Of a stretch of DNA of 64,000 nt, positions 37,051-50,104 are shown in pieces. The stretch lies in NCBI RefSeq assembly GCF_000321225.1, contig NW_004450460.1, positions 2,112,222-2,176,221 of the forward strand, in the 5' to 3' direction. The stretch comes from Odobenus rosmarus divergens (lineage: Eukaryota > Chordata > Mammalia > Carnivora > Odobenidae). Position numbers and translations under genes: made by a program. The notes under the pieces were generated by a model. That model searched no databases. It was given only the letters and a program-made list of their open reading frames with translations, and had not been told where the DNA came from. The stretch's first letter is position 1; each line of letters opens with the position of its first letter.

Positions 37051-38835
37051 CCGCGGGCTCTCGGCTCTCCTTGGGCTGGCCACTGCCTGGCGGGGCCTTC
37101 CTGCTCAGCACCCGGCATGGGGTCCTGCCTGGGACGCCTGGCCTCAAGGCAGGCCCGGTGCAGCCCAGCACGGTCCCCTGGCCGAGCTCATCCCAGACCT
37201 GCCAGCAGGGCCCGGCCTCGCCGGCCGCCCCGGCCTCCCAGCCGTCTGCCCCACTCTGCTCTCTCCCGCTCTCTTCCCTGACTCCCCCCACATGCTGGCC
37301 TCAGTGACCTCTCTGTGTCCCCTTTCCCTGCAGTCCTCAGGGGCCGCCCAGCTGGGGCAGGGGGCAGACCAGGATGTGGGGTGACCTCTCCGCACCTCGC
37401 ACCTTGGGCCTCCCAGGGATAGCCCACCCCGCGGCCTCGCCTGCCTCTGTCTCTGTGCCACCACCTGGCCTGGAGGACAGTGGCCCTGCCGTCCGGGGCA
37501 CAGAGGGCAGCCCAGCCTCGCCTGCCCAGGGCCTGCCCAGGGCCACAGTGTCCCACTCTGTGCAGAAGGGGCTGCACGGCTCCTGAGCCATCTTGGCCAG
37601 AGTAAGGGGCCGGAGGCAGGTACCCTGCCCACCCCAGGCAGAACCCCGGGAGCCAGCAGCCAAGGGTTATACAGGGCAGTCTGGGCCCATGCACAGGGGC
37701 AGGCGGCTGGCGTGGCACCCCTGGGCCCGGCTCCCTCTCCCGCCATCACTCCCTCTTTGCTCCTCTGCCCCAGTCGCAGGAACGCCTGGCCGCCATCCAC
37801 CTCTCCCCTCTCCAGCTCTCACCTCTGCCCCAGCCCACGCACCTCCCCCATCACCATCTAGAAGCCCCCGTTCCTGGCCCAGCTCCCCGAGGCCCCGCGA
37901 TCTCTCCTGTCAGTGATATGAGTGTCGTTCCCAGCAGAGAAAGCTGGGTGCGGACCCTTGCCCTCCCACTACCGAGCTGCGCGACCCCGGGCACCCCACG
38001 CAGCCCCTCTGGGCCTCGGTTTCGGCATCAGTAAGGAGGAGACGGGGACACTAACTCCGGGCCCCTGGCCAGGATTACCTGGAGCCCTGTGTGTGGAGCA
38101 CCTGGCCTGGCGCCCGGCACGTGGCAAGGTGGAAGCTCTCGGTTCCCGCCCCCTCTTGTGGGCACCACTGTGGGCACTGTTGTGGGATTGTCTTCCCCGC
38201 CCACTGCCCAGCACCAGACAGAGGTTGGACGCCATCTGCTTGGGGCCTCGAGAGCCTGGTGGGCTGCCCCTTGGAGTGAACGCCTCCAGGCCGACGCAGC
38301 GTCCGCCCCCCCAGCACCCACCCGAGCTCCCGCCCCGTCTCAAGGCAGGGAAGGTGTGCTAGAGCTGCCGCAGGGGCAGGACGGCACTCCTGGCATTGTG
38401 GGGCTGGCCCCGGTCAGAAATACACCGTGTGATTACAGACCCGGATAATGGCTGTGCAGGAGCAGAACAGGGCACTGTGACCGAGGGGGGACCGGGGGAG
38501 ACCTCCGAGGGAGGGGCATCTGAAAATAGCTCTCAGAGTTGCTATTAATAGGCTTCAGTGTAGAGCTGTCCAGAGGAGAAAACAAAAAGAAGACCCTAAT
38601 TTCTCCATAGATGACTACCATTAATTTTATTCAATGAAAGTGTTTGGATAGATGTTTTAGTTCTACTTGAATTTCTAGAAAATCCAAACAGTACAGAAAG
38701 TCAGAAAACAAAAGTGAAAACCTCCAGGGCTTCCCTTCTGTCCCTAAGGATATCCCTTGTTATCCCAGAAATACCCATCTTTAATGTGAAGGGAGCAGCG
38801 TTCTAAGACATTGCGTTGCATGTTGCACAGAAAAA
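37051..38835. other. Intron, no gene recognised
   Basis: GC-rich to about 38.5 kb with a MIR at 37960-38060, then AT-richer sequence (38.54-38.83 kb) that may be old repeat but which I cannot assign. Confidence 0.5.
37960..38060 (-). repeat. MIR SINE (reverse)
   Basis: CTACCGAGCTGCGCGACCCC, GGGCACCCCACGCAGCCCCT, CTGGGCCTCGGTTTCGGCAT follow the reverse MIR consensus, here with many CpGs. Confidence 0.7.
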
Positions 38836-38840
38836 AACAC

Positions 38841-39212
38841 GGGTGGATAGACGGGTAGATATATGAATAGATAAATGGGTATGTGGTTGTAGGATGGGGG
38901 CAATGGATGGATGCATACATGTATGCATAGATGGATGGGTGGATGGATGGATGGATGGGTGGATGAGTGGATGGATGGATGGATGGATGGATGGATGGAT
39001 GGATGGTTGGACGGACGGACGGACGGACGGACGGATGGAAGGAAGGATGGATGGATGGATGGATGGGTGGATGGAAGGAAGGAAGGATGGATGGGTGGAT
39101 GGATGGGTGGATGAGTGGGTGGGTAGATGGATGGATGGGTGGATGAGTGGGAAGATGGATGAATGGGTGGGTGGGTGGATGGATGGATGGATGGACAGAC
39201 AAATAAACAGAC
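38841..39212. repeat. Large GGAT/GGGT/GGAC tetranucleotide array
   Basis: About 370 bp of (GGAT)n with interspersed GGGT, GAGT and GGAA variants and a pure (GGAC)n block at 39009-39034. Because 4 and 3 are coprime and the units lack stops in some frames, both strands show long open frames (MDGW repeats on +, IHPS/THPP repeats on -). These are not genes. Confidence 0.97.
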
Positions 39213-40870
39213 ATACCATCAGTAATTGTTATGAATATGATAGAGCAACTTTTGATTTATTCATTTTTCTTAACAAAGAAAAAAAGGTGAAACCAAAAAA
39301 TGCTGAATTTAGATAAACGTTTCTTCACCAAAGGAGAAGTTCATTTCTAAACATCACTTTCAGGTTCATGGTGGGGGGGAGGGAAGATTATAAAATGTGG
39401 GAAGTTGGAGTCATTGTGGGATTTTGTGGTCTTCTTTCCACTTCATGTGGTATTGAGCGATGCTGTAATCTTGCCCACCCCCTTTCTGCCTCCCAGTTTG
39501 AGTGAGTCATGTCAGTGTTGTGGTCCTGATAGTGGTCAGGCCTCTAGCATGTGCATGCAGTTCGGAGGCCCTACTCCCCACTGTGGGTTTATCTTGATTT
39601 TGCATTCAGGTGGCGTTGGGGCTCATCTTGCTGCCCACCCCTCAGTTCTTCACTTCAATTTTGATTACTCTCCTGGTTGGATGAATTTCTTTCTCAAGTG
39701 ATCAATTCTGGAGGGTCCCATAGTTCTTGCCCACTTCCTGCTGTCCTTCTTCCCTTGTCCCCTCCATGTGCCCAGATCCAAGCAGGTGCCCTGTCTCTCA
39801 AACCCCCCGGTGTCCTGGCCACGTTCCCTCTGGAGTCCTCCTTTCCTACTCCAGTCTGGACTTAAGCTGGGCTTTTCCCCCCAAGGCCTCCTGCCTAGCA
39901 TCATTCTAGAACTTGCCTTTATGATTATCCTAGGTTGGACTTATTGTCCCTGGATCTCCTGTCTTCTTTACTGGTTGTTTCCTCCGTTTTCTGGAAAAAC
40001 CTCAAGTGCGTTCCCAGTAAGAGGTGCGTGGCATGGAAGGTAAGTGTTCTGAGTCCTCAGAACATCCGAAAATGTCTTCATTCAATCATTGCACCCTGTT
40101 GATAGTTTAACCGGGTATAGAATTGTAAGTTTCCCTTCAGAATCCTGCAGATCTGTCCCGAGGTCTTCTGGCCTCCAGACTTGCTATGGAGATATCTCAT
40201 GCCTGCCTTAGCCCCAAGCCTTCCACAGGGCTCTTCCCTATTTCTGTTCCCTGGAATTTTTCTGTATCTACATTCCAGCCTTAGGGGTCTGCATTTCCCA
40301 GTGAGGTTCCTTTGTGGCTGACTTTGTTCACTGAGGGTGCTGAGTATCCTGCAGACACTTAAGTCCTTGAGTTCCAGAAAGTTCTCTTTATTATTTCTGA
40401 CCATGTCCTTCATGACATCATCTCCATTATCTCTTTCGAATTCCTTTTAACCAGATGGAAGACATTTTAAATGAAACCTCAATGTCTCTTTTCTCTCTTT
40501 TCTATTTGTAGGATTATGTCCTCGACTTTACCCTCGTCTGTGACATTCTATTAGCAACCCTGTCTTCAGCCTCCTGTCTTCTTGCTCTCTCACATTCGTG
40601 GTCTAATCCTGCCCTTGCCTGGTGGGTGTAACAGTTCCTGGAATCTTTCTGGGGATTCCAGATACATTTTCGTATCTTGAGATCACCTCGCTTCCTGATC
40701 CTCTGTCTCTGTTTGGTCAGCCTGGCCTCTTTCATGTTCCAAGCATTTTCAAATGTTTGCTCGGGATCTGAGCATGGATGGGCTTGCCGGCATTTAGGTT
40801 GCGTTAACTGTGATGGGTGGGGTGCCAACCGCTACACTGAGGGACACCATATGTCACAGTGCTTAAGGCT
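39213..40870 (-). mobile_element. Old LINE-derived sequence (reverse), tentative
   Basis: AT-richer block. Segments such as TTTAACCGGGTATAGAATTG, TTGAGTTCCAGAAAGTTCTC and TTATTTCTGACCATGTCCTT resemble reverse old L1 sequence. Weak match, boundaries uncertain. Confidence 0.45.
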
Positions 40871-42264
40871 CTGCTTCCAAGAGCTCATCTGGAAGCACAG
40901 GACTGGCGGCTGGGAGTCTACTGCCAGTGTAGCAGGGGGACAGGATTGAGAACCTCACGCCCCGTCCTGTCCCCTCCACTCACTTGGTGCTGCAGGCAAC
41001 TTCTTGGCATGGCACTCGGCGGGGCTGGCTCACCATGGCCACAGCCCCCGGCTCACCAGGACGGGCATGGTCCCCAGCACATCTCCATCCCATACTACAC
41101 ACTTCGGTTGTGCCATGGCCTGGCCAGGGGACCCCCTTGCTGTCACACCCTGCCACCCTCCTGCACAGCCCAGCATGGTGTCCTCCCTCATGAAGCCTTG
41201 TCCTTCTGCCCTGGCTCACTGTCTGCAGATAGCCCGGACTCCCCACACCCCAGCCAGTGCGAACCCCTGAGCCTGAGACCCTCTCAAGGTTGGGAATCAG
41301 CTGGGTCCCTCTCCGTGTCCCCAAGCTCAGCTCCTTGGCACCGTCACTGCTCCGTGTATGTAGCCAGAATGTCCTGAGCCTGTGTGCGGGCCTCTGGTGT
41401 CACCGGGTAGGGAGCAGGGACCGGGCGGGGCAGAAGCGCCCAGGTGGACCCACCTGCTGAGCCGAGGGGTGGCTGAGTGCCCACTGGGTGGTCATCCTGC
41501 CCATGTGCTGAGGTTGTGGTGTCGGGGGTGTCCTGGGCAAGGCAGTGCCAGGGGTTGGCACACCACCATTCAGAGGCGAGCAGGTGCTGTTGGGCATGGT
41601 GGACATGACGAGGGATGGCGTGGCGGTAGTGATGGGCTTAGCAGCTGGGCAAGTCCAGATGGGAGAGGCAGAGGCCAACAAGGAAGGGCCCAGAGAGAGC
41701 CCTGCCCTGCTTCATGCAGGCTCTGGTCTGAGGAGTGGACACCAGCAAGCAGCACACCCCCATTCCAGTTTCTCGATGCGGGGTGGGGGTCTTCTGCCGA
41801 TGATGTCTGCAACCAGCAGAGATCAGACCATGAACTCACCAGGAGGGAGGGGGAGCCTCGGTTTCTGGCCCTAGCTCAATGGCTCTTCCTGTCCCCATGG
41901 CCCTCCCTTCCCCAGGAGGTAGAGGGGCAGCTGCCTGAGCACTGGGGCCAGAAGAGCAGCAGGAGAGGGGTGGCAGGTAAGACCCCGGCCCCTCGCCCCT
42001 CGAGGATAGTCGGCCCGAGGCGCATACCCCACCACCCCCAGGGGTCCCCATTAGGGTGACCTTCGGCTGTCCCAGCGTCTGTGGTCTGGGCAGTGGGCCT
42101 CTTTCCCTATGACAGGATCTGGTTCTGGGGAAACCTGCCCAGACACCCCCCGGGGCGGTAAGGATTAAACACAGAATCCTTGCTGAAGCCCTTCCCATGG
42201 TGCCTAGCCCAACACACGTGAGCTTAGGGGGCCACCTCAACATCATCTGTGGGGCCACACAGGA

Positions 42265-42310
42265 GTTAGACCTCCCCGAGTCTCAGTTTCCCCTTCTGCT
42301 AACTGGGCCT
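42265..42310 (-). repeat. MIR fragment
   Basis: CCCCGAGTCTCAGTTTCCCC then TTCTGCTAACTGGG, the reverse of the MIR core. Confidence 0.6.
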
Positions 42311-42589
42311 ACAGGGGGGCTCCAAGGACCAGAAGGGGCAACTCGTCTGCCGAGGGAGAGGTCACGTGGCTGAGACTGTAATCCTATTTGTAGTGTAATC
42401 GGGAGAGGAGAGGGTCACCAGCGCTCAGGGCTCGAGTACATTGTCACAACAATGACAGAGGTGCCCACTCCGTCCCCCAGGGGCTCAGAGTCACTCCGCC
42501 AGCGCACGGCACCTCCCACCTCTCAGTCCCTGACACCCTGCTCCAAAGCTCCCAGCCCCAACTCTGATGGGCGGTCAACCTCCAGCATG

Positions 42590-42690
42590 CGGGGGTTCAA
42601 GCCCCAGCCCTGCCCCTAACCCGCAGTGCGACCCCAGGCAGGGTTCTGAGCCTCAGTTTCCTTACCTGCAGAATGGGGACGGACGGTTCC
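42590..42690 (-). repeat. MIR SINE (reverse)
   Basis: GGGTTCAAGCCCCAGCCCTG, GCAGTGCGACCCCAGGCAGG, TGAGCCTCAGTTTCCTTACC, AGAATGGGGACGG follow the reverse MIR consensus. Confidence 0.8.
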
Positions 42691-43934
42691 AGGTCTCCGC
42701 CCAGTGGCGGTCCTGAGAAACAGGGTGGCGCGGGAGGGGCCTCGCAGGCGTGTGCGCCATCCTGTGGGCGGCTGTGGGTGTGGACGGCCCCACGGAGCCC
42801 TCCCGGCTCAGAGCACAGTGGCAGCACGGCCCCACCCCAGGCAAACCCCACGCCCAGCACCGCGTGCCCGCTTCACTCCTTCCCCAGCTGTGCCCTCCCC
42901 GCTGCCCCTTAGCCTGCCCCGCAGGGCCCCCTGCGCCGTCCCCTCCTTGGGGAAGCCGAATCGGGCAGCCGTGCCCCTGCACTGAGCCCTCACCCAGAAA
43001 TCTGGTCCTGAAACCCTGCTTTCTATTTCAAGAAATAGAAACTCACCCCAAAATTGCCAACACAAAGAAGGCAATGTGCTGACTCCCCTACCGGCCAAAT
43101 CCCAGAGTGAAGCAGCTTCAGGTGCACCTGGATCCAGGGCCCAGAGGCACAGAAGGTAGCAAATGGCTCTCAACAGCCCACAGGTCACGTTGGGTGGCGG
43201 GTCCATTCTGCTGGGCTGCTTTCTGAGCTGGCTGTGCAGGATTTCCAGGATTGGAGGTCGGAGGGAAGGCGACCAGGGGAGTGCAGTGAGAATCCTCCCC
43301 CCGGGACCTGCCTCCCCACAGAGGAACAGGAGGCCCACCTCCGCCAGCCGACAATGGAGGCTGAGGGGCTGAAACTTTCTGAGCCGGTGGACCTGCAGGA
43401 CCTGAGTACAGCAGAGGGAAGTGAGGAGTGTGGGCTGTGGCCCGGAGCCACCATCCCCAGGGCTGCTCTGACGGGGCAGCCGAAAGGCCAGGCCAGTCCC
43501 AGCAGCAGGGAGACGGGGCCGCACCCCAGAAGCAGGCCTCGTAGCCCAGAAGAGCTGGGGACCCAAGTCTGGAAGCCACTCCCAAGATGCGGGGCCTCCA
43601 GAAGGTCACCAGTTTAAGCAAAAGAGAAAAAAAACACAGGATGCCTCAGATGAATGAGGGTTTTTTGTATAAGTATATCCCAAATACTTCATACAACATT
43701 TTATACTAAAAAAATCCATGGTTTATCTAAAAATCCCAATTTTGAGCTGTGCATCCTGTAGTTCCTCCAACACCCCTACTCTGGAGGGTCTCCAAACGCC
43801 TCTGGGCCTCACCCCTGCCTCTGGTGTAGGACCCCCCCCTCCACCCACCCCAGGATTAGAGCAGAGAGGACTGTGCGGGATGCTGGAGTATGAGCCATCT
43901 GCCCGGGCCTGCACGCACACACTGAATCCGTGTG

Positions 43935-44035
43935 AACAGACTTCCTCCCTCCTTCCTCCCTGCCTTCCTCCTCCCTCCTCCCTTCCTCCTCCCTCCCTCC
44001 TCCCTCCCCCTCTCCCTCCTTCTTTTCATCCCTCC
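43935..44035. repeat. Polypyrimidine tract, TTCC/CCTC-rich
   Basis: About 100 bp almost purely C and T on the + strand, built from CTTCC and CTCCTCC units. Such mirror-like homopurine/homopyrimidine DNA can form triplex (H-DNA) structures (established knowledge). Confidence 0.9.
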
Positions 44036-44849
44036 TGGTGATCTGGGACAGGGAGGAGGGTTCTGCTCCCAGCCCCACCCTGACAGCAGGACCAGGCCCC
44101 AGCTCCTTGCTGCCTGCCTGGCTGGATGCCACACTGGGACATACACAACCATCCTATCAGCAAAAACAGGCAGGCCCTGCTTGCTCACAGGGTCTGGACT
44201 GTCAGAACTAAGACCCCCCACACACTCACAGGGGTCCTGAGTCCCAGACTGCAGAGGCCAGGGCCCTGGGGGGCCGTGTCCTGGGCCACAGTGATGGACT
44301 CACCACCATTTATGTCCTATGGAGCGGCCCTCGGGCATCCGGCTCTTGGCTCTGCTGGGGGACATGGCAGGAGCCAAGGCCTAGTGCCCTCACACAGGGA
44401 GCTCCTTGTCTGTTGGGCTAGCCATCCACAGAGGTGAGGGGCTGCAGTGTGCCCATTGTCCCCGTAATGCCCAAAGGGCAGAGGATGCCCCAAAAGAGGA
44501 AGCCACCTAAGCCGTGGGCACCCAGGGAAGGCTGCCTGGAAGAGGTGGGCCCTGAGGTCAGTCAGGTTCTCCATAGCCCGGCAGGTGGGTTTACTAAGGT
44601 CATCTGAAGCTGAGAAAGCAGAGGTGTGGAGAGAGGGAAGCAGTGCACCCGGGGGGCATGGGTCCTAAGTAATGGGGAGATGGATTTGGAAACATAGCCT
44701 CCTTCCTCTGCAGCCTCTGCCAGGGGCGGAAGGGCATTTCCGGCCGACGGGAACAGCGTGTACACATGCAGCCTTCCTTCCCAAAGATGAGGGCCGGCCC
44801 ATCCCCAGGGGCGCCGGCCTTCCCTCTCCCCCCTACATTCCTGTCTCCA

Positions 44850-45060
44850 CGCAGTGGCCAGAGGGACGTTTCAAACATAAACCAGACCACGCGCTCCTTG
44901 CTCAAAGCCCCTTCTTCCTGGAATGTAATCCAGGCGCCTTTCCACGGCCCGTGGGCCCTGCAGCCTCATGCGTCCCTCCCAGCCTTACCTGCCTGAAGCT
45001 CCCGTCTGGCCCACCAGCCTCCTGGGGGTCTGTCCTCAAGGCCCCCGGGCCCATGCGTAG
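44850..45060 (-). repeat. L2-like LINE fragment (reverse), tentative
   Basis: CAGTGGCCAGAGGGACGTTT, AAACATAAACCAGACCACGC, AAGCCCCTTCTTCCTGGAAT and CTTACCTGCCTGAAGCTCCC follow the order of a common ancient mammalian repeat in reverse. Assignment to L2 from memory. Confidence 0.45.
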
Positions 45061-46166
45061 GGTACACTAGAGCTGGGCCGTGGCCAGCCAGCCACGTGGC
45101 CGTTCCTGCTCCTCCCCCAGCTGATGTGCTGGTCCCCCTCACTGCAGTCAGGTCTCTGCCCCCAGAGCCCTGGCTGGGGTGTCTGGCTCCCCACTAGCAA
45201 TGGAAGCTCCGCCATGTCAGGGCTGGTGTGGGACTGTCCCTCCCAAAGCCCTGTGCCCGGGACGGAGCCTGGTGGGTAGTAAGTGCCTAGCAAACTCTGT
45301 GCTGGCCTTGCAGTCCGAATGAATTAACCACGAACAGAGGCCAAACCAAGCCCCCACCCAACGTCTTCCTCTTGGCGCAGGTCAACGGGGCCGGTGGGAG
45401 TCAGACGGCATCTGTCCCAGCTCCCAGGTGCCCTGGGCAGTTCAGTGGGGGCTCTGACCACCCCCATAAATGTCCAGGGGCCACTTGAAGACCACACGAT
45501 CCCAGGACCCCAGTGCTGGCCCAGGCCACATCTGTGTGCCTTTGTGCTCCACAGTCACTGGGGCTCCTGGGGACCCTGGCTCCCCACACTCACTGGGGCC
45601 AAGACCAGGTCCTTCCTCCTCCTCCCCCAAGCCTGGCTGCCTTGGGTGCTTGCTTTCTCAGCAAATGGCTCCATGCACAATGTCAGCCAAGACCCTGAGA
45701 GTCACCCCCTTCCTCCACCCCACACCTGGTCACCAAGCCCTGACAACACTTCCCGTGCCTGTCCCCGTGATCTCCCTTGATCTGGGGCCATTTGGCCACA
45801 TGGAGTGTGTCCCCTGTCGAGAGAGGCAGGGACTAGAGACAGAGAAGGAATAGAGAGAAGGCCAGCATCTTGATCCTGGTCTATTTTTAGTTGGTGGCAG
45901 ACTGTCACTCCAGAGTCCAGTGGCTGCGTCATCAAGGCCTTTTGATCTTCTTGTCATTGCTGCAAGATACACAGGAGGCAGCTGCTAACTGCTTATAGAA
46001 AGAATGAAAGCAGGCACACAGGCCTGGGGCAGGGGTGGGGGCGGGGTGGTGTGAGTAAATGTGGGTGGGCAGTGCGTGGGTGGGGAGGTGGAACGAGGGC
46101 TGCATGGATGGGGGAGAAAGAGAAAGAAAGGGAAGCAAGGAAGAAAAGGAAGGGAGGGAGGGAAGA
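45061..46166. other. GC-rich intron, no gene recognised
   Basis: Nothing recognised apart from a GAAAG/GGAAG-rich lead-in to the next array (about 46115-46166). Confidence 0.5.
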
Positions 46167-46374
46167 TGATGGATGGATAGGTGGATGGACGGATGGGCGG
46201 ACAAATGGATGGAATGGAATGGTGGAGGAATGGTTGGTGAGTGGATGGATGGAGGGTTGGATGGAGGGATGGATGGACAAATGGATGGAATGGAATGGTG
46301 GAGGAATGGATGGTAGGTGAGTGGGTGGATGGAGAGATGGATGGAATGGCAGATGGACAGATGGGAGGGAGATA
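46167..46374. repeat. Second GGAT-type array with a 76-bp higher-order unit
   Basis: GGAT/GGAAT variants. ACAAATGGATGGAATGGAAT occurs at 46201 and again at 46277 with the following bases largely conserved, so a 76-bp unit is duplicated on top of the tetranucleotide pattern. Open frames on both strands here are repeat artefacts. Confidence 0.92.
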
Positions 46375-49300
46375 GAGAGTGAGCAAACAAGCAAACTCGG
46401 TAGAGTAGACCTCAAGCAAGGATTCCTCGGAGGAGGAATGGGTGGGCCCCGAGCCCTCAAGGCTGGCTTCCCTCCCTGTTCCATTTGCCTCAGAGCAAAC
46501 AGCTCTGTCATACTGCCAAGGCCTAAGTATTGAGCCATTTCCCTTCAGGACTCTTCCCTGGTCGTGAGAAGGTGCTCCCCATCTGCTTCCTAGCCTGCCT
46601 GACCCCCTGCGTCCGGGGCTGGCTGGGGGCTGGTGAGAAAGTGTGTGTCCGGTCTGCAGCCCTGTCTCGTACACACCCATGCAAGGGCCCGTGGGACCCC
46701 GGGCTCAGTGAGGGGCTCTGTGGGCATCTCTAGGTGCTGAAGAGACATGCTGGGGCCCCTCTGCTGGCCCACAGAGTCAAAGGAGGTCCTAGAGCTCCTC
46801 CTTCTCTGTACATCCAGGTACCTGGTGCCCCTTCCAGAGCCTTTGGGAGTAGGGATAGAGAATCCTGTTGCAGTGGCCAACCCCACGGAAGACGGGGCCC
46901 CCAGGACAGCCTGGCCCGCCAGCACCGTCACATGGCACTGGCACCATCAGCGCCCCCAGTCTCAGGCCAGCACGAACAAAAGAGAGGCCCAAGCCTTTCC
47001 CTGGAGACCCCCCCACCCCTGCACCAGCCGAAAAGGAGCAGGAGGTGCTGAAGAACCCGTTCAGGAAAGAGTGGGGGAAGAGAAGGAGCACCCAAGGCCC
47101 CCGGCTGAACTACCCCCACCCCCTCCTGCCAGACTCCCCCGGAACTCTGAGGCCCCACCCTCAGCCGGGGCAGGCTGCTCAGGGGTCTCCAGGCCGTACC
47201 CAACAGCTGCCTGTGCTGAGTCACCCCGCACCTGTTGGGGGCGGGGGGTGGCAGGCCTGGGGGGCTGGACCAGCTGGACACATTCCCTGGCAGGCAGCCC
47301 CTGGCACTGGGGGGCCGGGGTGTGCGCACAGCCCTGGGTGAGGGTCGCCCGTGCAAGATGAATGTGGACAGCTGGTGGCCTGGCCTGGAGATAGCAGTGA
47401 GGCCCGAGGCCCTTTGGCGCGTCCTCTCCCAGCACGTCCTGTCTCGGGGAGTGAGACTGGATCTCTCCGTTCTGGGGGCGCCCCCCGTGCCACATATGGC
47501 ACTGAGAGGGTGCACAGACATGGCGTACGGCGGGCTCGCACATAGCATGAGAAAGTGCCACGGCCACAAAGACAGCCGGTGGGCCAGGAGCCCCCAGAAT
47601 CAGGCCTGGGAAGGCGGGCCGTAGAGGCAGACTGGCGAAGATTGAAAAGGAGAGTAGTGCTCAGTGCTGGTGATGGTGAGAGCACCCGGGGCTGTCCTGC
47701 CTGTCTGGGGAGGCTTTCGATGGCCATCAGAACGGGGGTTCGGCTGGCCCTTCGGCCCCGCAATCACCCCTCTGAGAATGGCTCCCAGAGAGCCAGGCCC
47801 TGGTGTAGGACAGGCCTCCGGGCCGTTCCCTGCAGTCCCAGAGCAGGACCGGCGAGCCACCATGGTAGAACCATGCCGAGACTCCAGCATGTCGGTGGAG
47901 GGGTGCACTCATCCGAGGGGGGCCGCGGGGCCGTGGCTCCCGGGACGGGCTGTGCACTGCCGCTGGGAGCCTTCACCACCCGCTCATCCCTCAGGCGTGC
48001 CCCGCTCTCAGAGGCCCCCTGGGACCCCCAGGTACCCTCTGCCATTCTCGGAATGTGACTGCCTTGGTTATCGCGTCTCTCCCCCAACTCCAGGATGCCC
48101 CCCAAGCACCGCAGACTTTGCTCCGCACACCTCGCCCCGTGCGCAGCCCCTGACACACTGGGCCGTGTGTGCCTGTGAGCCACGGCCTGACCCCAGGAGG
48201 GGCTGCCCCTCTGCCTCTGGAAGTCGCCCCCGAAACCGAGCTGTCCCCATGCCGTGAGCACATGGAGGTCCAAGGCTGAGCGGGGTGCTCTCGGGGCAGC
48301 GGAGCCCAGCGGCTTTCTGCACAACCCGTGCCGGCCCCGGGGGTGGGAGCGCTGTGCCCGGCCTCGTCGCTGCAGGGGCCCAGGCCACGGCGCCACCCGA
48401 GCACGCTCCCTTCCAAGGGTTAACGCACGAACTCCTTAGGCAGCAGTGCGTTTGCATCTCACATGAAAATGTTTTTGCAGCAGGCCCGGATGCCAGCATT
48501 TTTGTGGTCACAGTCAGATGTTTTTAACTACATTGGACAGAACCCACGACGGCTCTTTCCGTGGCTTCAGCCAGTTTCTGAGCGCTACCTTGAACCCCCG
48601 TCATACCCCAGGACCAGGGCCGTGTCGGCGCCCCCCCAGCCTTGTACAGACTCCAGTGGCCCCAGAGTGAAGCTGACCCCACCGTGGCAGCCGCCCCTGC
48701 CGGCGGGACCCCTTTGGATCCCGGCTGAGCTGGCCAGCCCTCCCTGCACTCCCTCCACCCGCCCCGGGGAAGAGCGGGTTCCCCACTTTCAGTTCCTGGT
48801 GCCTTCCCAAGGCCCAGCCGGGGGTCTGTGGCCACGGGGCAGAGCCCGGGGCATCAAGTGGGGCTGTCCCAGCTCCACAAAGGCCATGGGAGCTTCTGTG
48901 GGTCGGGGGGACAGGTGGCAGAGCCACGCTCAGGGCCAGTCCTTCCCATGCAGGGTCCAGAGCAGAGGCGGAGCATGGCACTTAAGGAAACTCGAATCCT
49001 TGGGACGTGCGGCTCAGAGTTCCGACCGTGGGTCGTGGGTTCGTGGTCTGAAGAGTCTCAGGAAACTTCTGGGACACTTTCCCTTCCCCACTGTGCCCCA
49101 CTCCCTCAGCTTTGTGCAGAACATGCTTATCTGTGTGTTAAATGCCCTGAGAAGGCCCGCAGGAGGAGAACCTACTTTGACTGTTTGCTGTTCCCGAACG
49201 ACTATCATTCACAAAACGTGTATTCTCTTTTTCTGGCACATACACGGTAACATCTAAGTGAGTATCTTGTCGGGGAAGTTGCAGGACTGTCAAAAACACA

Positions 49301-50104
49301 TGCAGTCACCCCCCTCTCCAGCCTGTTTCCCACGCTGAGGGAGCCCAGCCTCTCTTGTTCCCCAGAGCGGGACACGCGTGTGCTGAACCCTGCTTCCGCC
49401 TGACATCTGCACTCGCACGCCCCCTCAGTGTGCGGACCCCGGGCCTGCCCAGGAGTGCTCAGAGAGGCAGGCCACGGCCTTTCTCAGATGGACAAGCTGG
49501 TGGCACGTCTGAGCCTGATGCTGGGGGCCGTCACCAGACGTCGCCACTGTGGAGAGGGGCCCAGAGGGACCCCCATTGTCCCTTCTCCTGCACCGGGTCC
49601 CCTGTGGTTGCCACGGCCCACACTTGTGCACACAGCTCAGGCGCCGTGACATGGCCCCCGGGGGGGCCCACCCTGAGTCCAGTTGTTAGCAGCCCAGCTG
49701 CTGAGCCCCCACCCCGGCCCACCTGTCAGGCCACAGGTCCTCAGCACCAGCTGCCCGGAGCCCCCCTCCCCAGGCCTTCCCCGAAGCCCGCCAGGCCCTG
49801 CACTCAGCTGCCGCCACGGCCCGCACCACACCCGCCCCAACAGGCGTCCCTCCGGCTGACCCCGAGTCAGCAGACTGGTGTTGGTGTGGGTGGCAGCAGC
49901 CCACTTGCCACTTCAGAAGGCAGGTGGCGTGAGGGGCCCAGCCTCCAGCCGAGTCATGCAGCCCCTGCCCCAGCCCCGCAGGACCCCCACCTCATTATGC
50001 TCCCCATCCCAGCCTGGACGGGGTCAGGCCTCTCCCGTCCCTTTGAAAAGACCAGCCAGAGAGTTTCTGCCCAGCAGGACCCAGGAGTGTCCTCTCCTGG
50101 GCTT
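46375..50104. other. GC-rich intron, no gene recognised
   Basis: Unique GC-rich sequence. Two AT-richer patches, 48420-48550 (GTTTGCATCTCACATGAAAA) and 49110-49260 (ATGCTTATCTGTGTGTTAAA, including a GATA site), might be conserved elements. Long open frames such as 49355-50338 lack a recognisable domain. Confidence 0.45.

Larger units (their letters stand above)
40871..43924. other. GC-rich intron, no gene recognised
   Basis: Two MIR fragments (42265-42310, 42590-42690) and otherwise unique sequence. Confidence 0.5.

Noticed and set aside
38841..39212. CRISPR-like array
   Set aside because: Simple tetranucleotide repeat without unique spacers, in a mammalian genome.
38744..39316. Open frames encoding MDGW and IHPS repeats
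   Set aside because: Direct product of the GGAT array; the same occurs at 45932-46680.
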